Assembly: GCA_900766915.1 (NCBI GenBank)
Contig: CAAFXE010000159.1
Span: 1-11,121, forward strand
DNA length: 11,121 nt
Reading direction: 5' to 3'
Origin: Lachnospiraceae bacterium
Lineage (GTDB): Bacteria > Bacillota > Clostridia > Lachnospirales > Lachnospiraceae
The notes under the pieces are model-generated. The model was given only the letters and a program-made list of their open reading frames with translations. It made no database searches and was not told the origin of the DNA. A program made the translations under genes and the position numbers. Below are positions 7,328 through 11,121 of the stretch, piece by piece; position 1 is the first letter of the stretch; each line of letters opens with the position of its first letter.

Positions 7328-7845
7328 CGATCCATAATTTCTATTTTGTCGCTGCCTATGGGGTATGGATATACATTCTTCTGTGCTTTGTGGCAAAGCT
7401 CCTTCTGGACCGGTGTAAGCGCGCCGCAGCAAAAAGACGGCATAAAAAAACACAGCAGTTCTTTATGCCGTCTCAAGCCAGAACGAAACGTCCTGTAAAG
7501 TTTTCCAAAATTCTGAAATATACAAAGGATGATGCGCTGTTTATCTGCGCCTGTGAAAGCTACAGTATCGGACGAAATGCGTATTCCCAGACAGAACAAC
7601 CGTTCTTTGCCGATTGTATGCGCAGGATATTCTCCGCAAAGGCGCAGGGCAACCGGCCTCGGGACGTTATGGAAAACTGCCTGATTGCCAGCATGGAAGT
7701 CCTCTGCGGCATGTCTGCATCTCAAACAGGGGCAGTGCTGGCAAAATCCGCGGAAAACGCGGAAATGGCAGAATTCTGGAGTTCCTATGGTTCAATTCAT
7801 AATTCTTCTGTGGCAAAGGAAGGGGAGAATATCTGTGTTGGTTAA
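7324..7845 (+). CDS. Unrecognised membrane-anchored protein of the synthase operon
   Basis: I do not recognise this 173-residue protein. One hydrophobic segment (residues about 5-27) is followed by a strongly basic stretch (KRAAAKRRHKK, 32-42). By the positive-inside rule this places the N-terminus outside and the rest in the cytoplasm. Residues 55-160 look alpha-helical and contain several Cys and Met. No catalytic motif stands out. The ATG overlaps the stop of the preceding hydrolase gene as ATGA, and its own end overlaps the GT2 start at 7835 by 11 nt. Translation of hydrolase, this protein and synthase is therefore likely coupled, pointing to fixed stoichiometry. It is best viewed as an accessory or regulatory subunit of the synthase (inference). 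Coding status is supported by position, ribosome binding site and codon use. Confidence 0.72.
   Translation: MTIHNFYFVAAYGVWIYILLCFVAKLLLDRCKRAAAKRRHKKTQQFFMPSQARTKRPVKFSKILKYTKDDALFICACESYSIGRNAYSQTEQPFFADCMRRIFSAKAQGNRPRDVMENCLIASMEVLCGMSASQTGAVLAKSAENAEMAEFWSSYGSIHNSSVAKEGENICVG
7817..7837 (+). promoter_or_regulatory. Ribosome binding site fixing the GT2 start at GTG 7835
   Basis: AGGGGAG (7821-7827) lies 7 nt before a GTG at 7835-7837. The reading frame stays open upstream to an ATG at 7685, but the added 50 residues are Lys/Gln/Trp-rich and overlap the preceding gene. With the GTG, the protein starts directly with its first membrane helix, as expected for this family. Confidence 0.7.
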
Positions 7846-9226
7846 GGTACTGCATCTGCTTTTCGCTCTGTTCCTGATTTATACCTGGTTCTATATTTTG
7901 CAGTGGATGATTGGGCTTTGTATTTCCATCTATAGGATTTCCCAATCCTCACAGCGAAAAAGGGCGGTGCGCTGGATCCTACCCGATCAACTGGCGATGG
8001 ACAATTCGGTCAGTGTGATCATCCCAGCCCACAACGAAGAAGCCTGTGTCGTCGATACCATTGAGTCTCTGCTGAACGAGGATTATCCCAACCTGGAAAT
8101 CATCCTTGTGGATGACGGTTCTACAGACCATACCGCACAGAGGGTTATTGACCAATATGGCCTCGTGCCTTCTCCAGGTTTGCAGGCAGAAGTATCCCAT
8201 CGTGCAAGGGGAATAGAGTGTTATGAACAGTCCCTCCGTTCCAGGCGGCTGATCCTGCTCAGAAAAGAAAATGGAGGCAAAGCGGAATCGCTCAATTGCG
8301 GACTGGATTTGTGTAGCGGCCGATATTGCGTCATTCTCGATGCCGATACCCGAATTGAAAAGGGCTCCCTGCGTATCATGGTCAGCCAGTTCCTTGCAGA
8401 CAGGCAGACGATTGTATGTGCCGGCGCAGTGGGAAATAATGAAACCATGTATAAGGAACTGCCTTTCTTCCGAAAATGCCTTGTTTTATTCCAGACCTTG
8501 GAATACTACCGCACATTTTATATGCAGAGGATCCTGCTGGACAGAGTGAATGCAAACATCGTGGTATCCGGTGCATTTGCCATGTTTGACTGCGCACTGC
8601 TCAAAGCAATCGGGGGATATCAGGAAAATACCATCGGAGAAGATATGGAGCTAACCATGCGGCTGCATGCTTTCTGTCGATCTCAGCGAAGAGCCTATAA
8701 AATTGCCTATACCCCGGAAGCAAAATGCGTCACCCAATTTCCCTTCCGATACCGGGATTTTCTCCGGCAGCGCAGGCGTTGGCAGATCGGAATGGTGCAG
8801 AGCATGAAACAACATAGATATATGCTTGCAAACAGGCATTACGGCTGGGTCGGCATTCTTTCCGGTTTCCTGTTTGTTCTATATGAAATGCTTGCGCCTT
8901 TTATGGAAATTTTAGGAGCAGCCACGTTGGTTTTTGCATTTGCTGCCGGGATTTTGAATGTTCCTTCCACGGTCATCATCCTGTTTGTCTATTACATTTT
9001 GATGCTTTTTATGGAATGGATTCTTGTTGCAGCCCTGAAAACATATGAATTGGAATCGATGACATGGAAAAAGCAAACCGCATTATTCCTGCTGTCCTGC
9101 GTTGAATTCCTTTCGTTCCATATCATCAATTCCGCAATTAAAATATTGGCTATGCTTACTTATCGGAAATACAGCAAAACATGGCAGCACATCAAACGCG
9201 TCCATGAACCTGCAGCCCAAAAGTGA
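7835..9226 (+). CDS. Processive GT2 family polysaccharide synthase
   Basis: This 463-residue membrane glycosyltransferase is of the BcsA/IcaA/hyaluronan-synthase type, which adds sugars from a UDP-sugar and pushes the chain out through its own membrane pore. In order: an N-terminal membrane segment (about 5-33); the GT-A domain with SVIIPAHNEE (60-69), VDDGS (D93/D94), DAD (D169/D171), the acceptor-site segment SGAFAMFD (245-252), GED with D270 as likely base, and Q312-R-R-R-W316, the QxxRW motif of processive enzymes; then membrane segments at about 338-375, 380-400 and 415-440. All catalytic residues are present. The C-terminus is short and has no PilZ domain, unlike BcsA, so direct c-di-GMP activation is not expected. 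Sequence alone does not decide between glucan and amino-sugar product; the GH16 encoded in the same operon favours a beta-glucan (inference). Confidence 0.92.
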   Translation: MLVKVLHLLFALFLIYTWFYILQWMIGLCISIYRISQSSQRKRAVRWILPDQLAMDNSVSVIIPAHNEEACVVDTIESLLNEDYPNLEIILVDDGSTDHTAQRVIDQYGLVPSPGLQAEVSHRARGIECYEQSLRSRRLILLRKENGGKAESLNCGLDLCSGRYCVILDADTRIEKGSLRIMVSQFLADRQTIVCAGAVGNNETMYKELPFFRKCLVLFQTLEYYRTFYMQRILLDRVNANIVVSGAFAMFDCALLKAIGGYQENTIGEDMELTMRLHAFCRSQRRAYKIAYTPEAKCVTQFPFRYRDFLRQRRRWQIGMVQSMKQHRYMLANRHYGWVGILSGFLFVLYEMLAPFMEILGAATLVFAFAAGILNVPSTVIILFVYYILMLFMEWILVAALKTYELESMTWKKQTALFLLSCVEFLSFHIINSAIKILAMLTYRKYSKTWQHIKRVHEPAAQK

Positions 9227-9237
9227 TTGGGCTGTAG
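9210..9237 (+). terminator. Stem-loop at the end of the synthase gene (weak terminator)
   Basis: An 11-bp stem (9210-9220 with 9227-9237, one G-T pair) encloses a 6-nt loop that holds the TGA stop. No U-run follows (CAAAATTCGC), so it may protect the mRNA end rather than terminate it. It closes the operon if nothing else lay downstream before the IS inserted. Confidence 0.4.
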
Positions 9238-9315
9238 CAAAATTCGCAGATGTCAATATGTACAGCCCCAGTTCGTACAGACAGTACAAACGTAAGCGTC
9301 AAATTTAGCCCCGAC

Positions 9316-9345
9316 TTGCAAGAGAGTAAGCAGACATGAGATAAT
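9316..9345 (+). promoter_or_regulatory. Candidate promoter of the IS66 tnpAB genes
   Basis: TTGCAA (9316-9321) and GATAAT (9340-9345) are 18 bp apart, with TGA before the -10 as an extended element. The start would fall near 9352, just before the leader hairpin. Confidence 0.45.
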
Positions 9346-9356
9346 ACCCCAAACTC

Positions 9357-9391
9357 TAAATCTCTCCCTTAAACTACAATGGAGAGATTTA
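9357..9391 (+). promoter_or_regulatory. Perfect 11-bp inverted repeat in the tnpA leader
   Basis: TAAATCTCTCC (9357-9367) is exactly complementary to GGAGAGATTTA (9381-9391) across a 13-nt loop. In RNA it would form near the 5' end of a transcript started around 9352, ending 7 nt before the GGGAG of tnpA. No U-run follows, so it is not a standard terminator. It may limit read-through or expression. Confidence 0.5.
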
Positions 9392-9412
9392 GCACAATGG
9401 GAGATGGTCTAT

Positions 9413-9754
9413 GTGGAACAGAGTCTGCAAGTAATGTCCAAGCAGGAGCGGTTAGAAAACTGGACAGCCAGGATCATGGCCTGCCGCAGCAGCGGTATGA
9501 CCGTCCGAGCCTGGTGTCAGGAAAACGGTCTTTCAGAGAAGACCTATTACTATTGGCAGCGGAGGTTATTTCAGACATTGTCGGAACAGCAGGGGGCACA
9601 CAAAACAGCCTTTGCCGAGGTCACACCGCCGCAGCCGGTCTGTTCTGGGAATGTGGCAGTGACTGTTCGTATTGCGGGAGCTGAGGCGGATATTCACTCC
9701 GGCGCGGATGCGGCCACCGTGGAAACGGTGCTGCGGCTACTAAAATCATGCTGA
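9413..9754 (+). CDS. tnpA: IS66 accessory protein TnpA
   Basis: This small helix-turn-helix protein of the IS66 family is required with TnpB for full transposition of these elements. The typical core RLENWTARIMACRSSGMTVR, followed by AWCQENGLSEKTYYYWQRRL, is present and intact; the C-terminal half is variable, as usual. The start is uncertain. GTG 9413 has GGGAG (9399-9403) 9 nt upstream, giving 113 residues. ATG 9404 directly abuts that same site and would be badly spaced; ATG 9434 is a third option. The gene ends at TGA 9752-9754, overlapping the tnpB start by 7 nt. It is a normal-length member with no sign of decay. Confidence 0.88.
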   Translation: MEQSLQVMSKQERLENWTARIMACRSSGMTVRAWCQENGLSEKTYYYWQRRLFQTLSEQQGAHKTAFAEVTPPQPVCSGNVAVTVRIAGAEADIHSGADAATVETVLRLLKSC

Positions 9755-10104
9755 CCGACTTCACTGGGGCAGACCGGGTATACATCGCCTGCGGCTACAC
9801 CGACCTGCTCCGTGGGATTGATGGGCTGGCCGCCATGGTTCAGCAGCAATTCAATCTGGATCCATTCACAAATACCCTGTTCCTGTTCTGCGGTCGACGC
9901 CGGGATAGAATCAAGGCACTGTACTGGGAAGGCAACGGATTTGTGCTGCTGTATAAACGTTTGGAGTCCGGCAGCTTCCAATGGCCCCGGTCGGAAAGGG
10001 AAGCCAGAGCGCTGACTCCCCAACAGTACCGCTGGCTCATGGAGGGCTTGAGCGTGGATCAGCCAAAGGCACACAAGCCGGTAAATGGGCTGGAAATAGT
10101 GTGA
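9748..10104 (+). CDS. tnpB: IS66 accessory protein TnpB (Orf2)
   Basis: This 118-residue protein is the conserved IS66 Orf2, a required partner of the transposase with no clear enzymatic motif. It shows the family's hallmarks: CGYTDLLRGIDGLAAMV near the N-terminus, then LFLFCGRRRDRIKALYW, GFVLLYKRLESGSFQWP and a C-terminal LTPQQYRWLMEGL. Length is normal and the frame is intact. ATG 9748 lies within the end of tnpA and has no clear ribosome binding site, so translation is probably coupled to tnpA. A 52-bp gap with unusual structure separates it from tnpC. Confidence 0.94.
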   Translation: MLTDFTGADRVYIACGYTDLLRGIDGLAAMVQQQFNLDPFTNTLFLFCGRRRDRIKALYWEGNGFVLLYKRLESGSFQWPRSEREARALTPQQYRWLMEGLSVDQPKAHKPVNGLEIV

Positions 10105-10122
10105 GAAATATCATATTTTACT

Positions 10123-10167
10123 GTACTTTTCAGGAGAAATATGGTATAATAAGCACATGAAAAGTAC
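10123..10167 (+). promoter_or_regulatory. tnpC start region: hairpin, micro-ORF and -10 box
   Basis: GTACTTTTCA (10123-10132) is perfectly complementary to TGAAAAGTAC (10158-10167), so the second arm covers the last two bases of the tnpC start codon. The 25-nt loop holds AGGAG (10132-10136, first base in the stem), a two-codon ORF ATG GTA TAA (10141-10149), and TGGTATAAT (10142-10150), a perfect extended -10 box. Transcription from that box would begin at about 10157, the A of the tnpC ATG. The layout suggests tight control of transposase expression. The pieces are seen; the control is inferred. Confidence 0.55.
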
Positions 10168-11121
10168 CAATGATTTCCAGACAAGTAACCCGGAAATGGT
10201 GACCATTTCCCGGGCGGAATATGAAGCACAGCAGGAGCGCATTGCCGAATTGGAGCAGCAGGTTTCTGTTCTCATGGAGGCACTGCGCCTTGCCCGGCAC
10301 AAGCGGTTTGGCGCATCCTCCGAGAAGACCGACGAATCCGTCATGGAGCAGCTGAGCTTTCTTTTCAACGAAGCCGAGGTGTTCTCCACCGCGGAAAAAG
10401 AGGATGCGGAAGCCACCGATGTGGCAGGCCACAAGCGGCACAAGAAGCACACCTACACCTTGGACACCATCCCGGAAGGAATTCCCACCAAGCAGGTGGA
10501 GCATCGTTTGGAGGGTGAGGCGCTGGTCTGCCCTCAGTGCGGGGATACCCTGACGGAGATTGGCAAGGAAGTGGTCAAGACACTGGAGATTGTCCCTGCC
10601 CAGTATATCGTCCGGGAGGATATTTACTACACCTACGCCTGTAAAAGCTGCGGCGAAAATGCTGACGAGGGCTGCGAGACCCCCGTTGTGAAAGCACCCC
10701 GGGAGAAGAACATCATCCCCGGCAGCTTTGCCACCCCGGAAGCCATTGCCTATATCATGACGCAGAAGTTCGTCATGGGTTCCCCCTTGTACCGTCAGGA
10801 ACAGGAAATGAACCGGAAAGGTATCCAGCTGAGCCGTCAGACCATGTCCAACTGGATTCTGAGAGCCACGGAGGACTATCTGACTCCTGTGTATCAGCGT
10901 CTGCATGAGGAACTGCTCAAAAGAGAAGTCCTCCATGCGGATGAAACCACCCTGCAGGTTCTCCACGAGCCGGGAAAGGCACCTCAGAGCAACAGCTATA
11001 TGTGGCTATACCGCACCAGTGGGGATACAGACAGACCTATTGTCCTGTACGAGTACCAGCCGGGACGGGGTGGGAAGCATCCGAAGGAGTTCCTGACAGG
11101 ATTCCATGGCTATCTCCATAC
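10157..11121 (+). CDS. tnpC: IS66 transposase TnpC, N-terminal part (3' end off window)
   Basis: This is the DDE transposase of the IS66 family, cut by the right edge after 321 codons of a protein that is usually about 500 residues. Residues about 18-48 form the Leu/Gln-rich coiled coil, followed by RHKRFGASSEK, the family's conserved segment. A zinc finger follows, with C125-x2-C128 and C162-x2-C165. The helix-turn-helix-like region is about 190-240 (LYRQEQEMNRKGIQLSRQTM). The DDE domain then starts with HADETTLQVL, where D262 is the first catalytic Asp. The last visible residues (GFHGYLH) come just before where the second Asp normally lies. The frame is open throughout. ATG 10157 fits the family N-terminus but has no well-placed ribosome binding site. 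Confidence 0.95.
   Translation, partial: MKSTNDFQTSNPEMVTISRAEYEAQQERIAELEQQVSVLMEALRLARHKRFGASSEKTDESVMEQLSFLFNEAEVFSTAEKEDAEATDVAGHKRHKKHTYTLDTIPEGIPTKQVEHRLEGEALVCPQCGDTLTEIGKEVVKTLEIVPAQYIVREDIYYTYACKSCGENADEGCETPVVKAPREKNIIPGSFATPEAIAYIMTQKFVMGSPLYRQEQEMNRKGIQLSRQTMSNWILRATEDYLTPVYQRLHEELLKREVLHADETTLQVLHEPGKAPQSNSYMWLYRTSGDTDRPIVLYEYQPGRGGKHPKEFLTGFHGYLH

Larger units (their letters stand above)
9292..11121 (+). mobile_element. IS66-family insertion sequence (left part)
   Basis: The element carries the three-gene set typical of IS66: tnpA, tnpB and the large transposase tnpC, all on the plus strand. GTAAGCGTC at 9292-9300 resembles the GTAAGCG tip common to IS66 ends, so I place the left end there. 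The 8 bp just outside, GTACAAAC (9284-9291), would be the target duplication if the same 8 bp follow the right end, which is off the window. It sits 65 bp after the synthase stop, so it interrupts no gene seen here. Confidence 0.85.

Noticed and set aside
7685..7834. N-terminal extension of the GT2 to ATG 7685
   Set aside because: It overlaps the preceding gene by about 160 bp, has no ribosome binding site and encodes atypical residues; GTG 7835 has a good site and starts at the membrane helix.
10130..10966. Minus-strand open frame of 278 codons across tnpC
   Set aside because: It is the GC-driven antisense shadow of the IS66 transposase, whose plus-strand frame carries all expected motifs.

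Overview
The window looks like chromosomal accessory DNA from a Gram-positive gut-type Firmicute of class Clostridia. The evidence is the strong AGGAG-type ribosome binding sites, the GTG starts, the Clostridia-style large serine recombinase, the protein families in the operon and the mixed GC content (hand-counted 60-base lines range from about 30% to 60%). No rRNA, tRNA or CRISPR array is visible, so the genus cannot be fixed.

Layout. (1) Positions 1-863 hold the C-terminal part of a large serine recombinase whose N-terminal catalytic domain lies off the left edge. This marks the end of an integrative element. (2) Positions 962-1235 hold a hairpin terminator and, on the minus strand, a decayed, internally deleted IS5-superfamily transposase. 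(3) Positions 1236-1544 are non-coding and carry a good promoter (TTGCAA / extended TATACT) and a leader of about 140 nt with a 10-bp direct repeat. (4) Positions 1545-9226 are one tight seven-gene operon: GH16 glucanase-like exoenzyme, VTC-domain protein, DUF4956 membrane protein, CotH-type kinase, a large membrane-anchored clan GH-A-like hydrolase with a C-terminal CBM9/DOMON-like domain, an unrecognised 173-aa membrane-anchored protein, and a processive GT2 glycan synthase. (5) Positions 9292-11121 are the left part of an IS66-family element (tnpA, tnpB and the start of tnpC), inserted 65 bp after the synthase gene and running off the right edge.

How the genes may work together. The GT2 has all the motifs of a membrane synthase that both polymerises and exports a beta-glycan (DD, DxD, GED, QRRRW), but it has no PilZ domain. 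Two predicted extracytoplasmic glycan-active proteins (GH16 and the GH-A-like protein) could trim, release or hold the product. The VTC/DUF4956/CotH trio is the unusual part. VTC domains belong to the triphosphate-tunnel fold that makes polyphosphate in yeast, and CotH proteins are atypical kinases. This suggests that phosphate chemistry is tied to secretion of the polysaccharide. I infer a synthase-dependent exopolysaccharide system, probably a beta-glucan because of the GH16. The product and the role of the phosphate-linked genes cannot be read from sequence.
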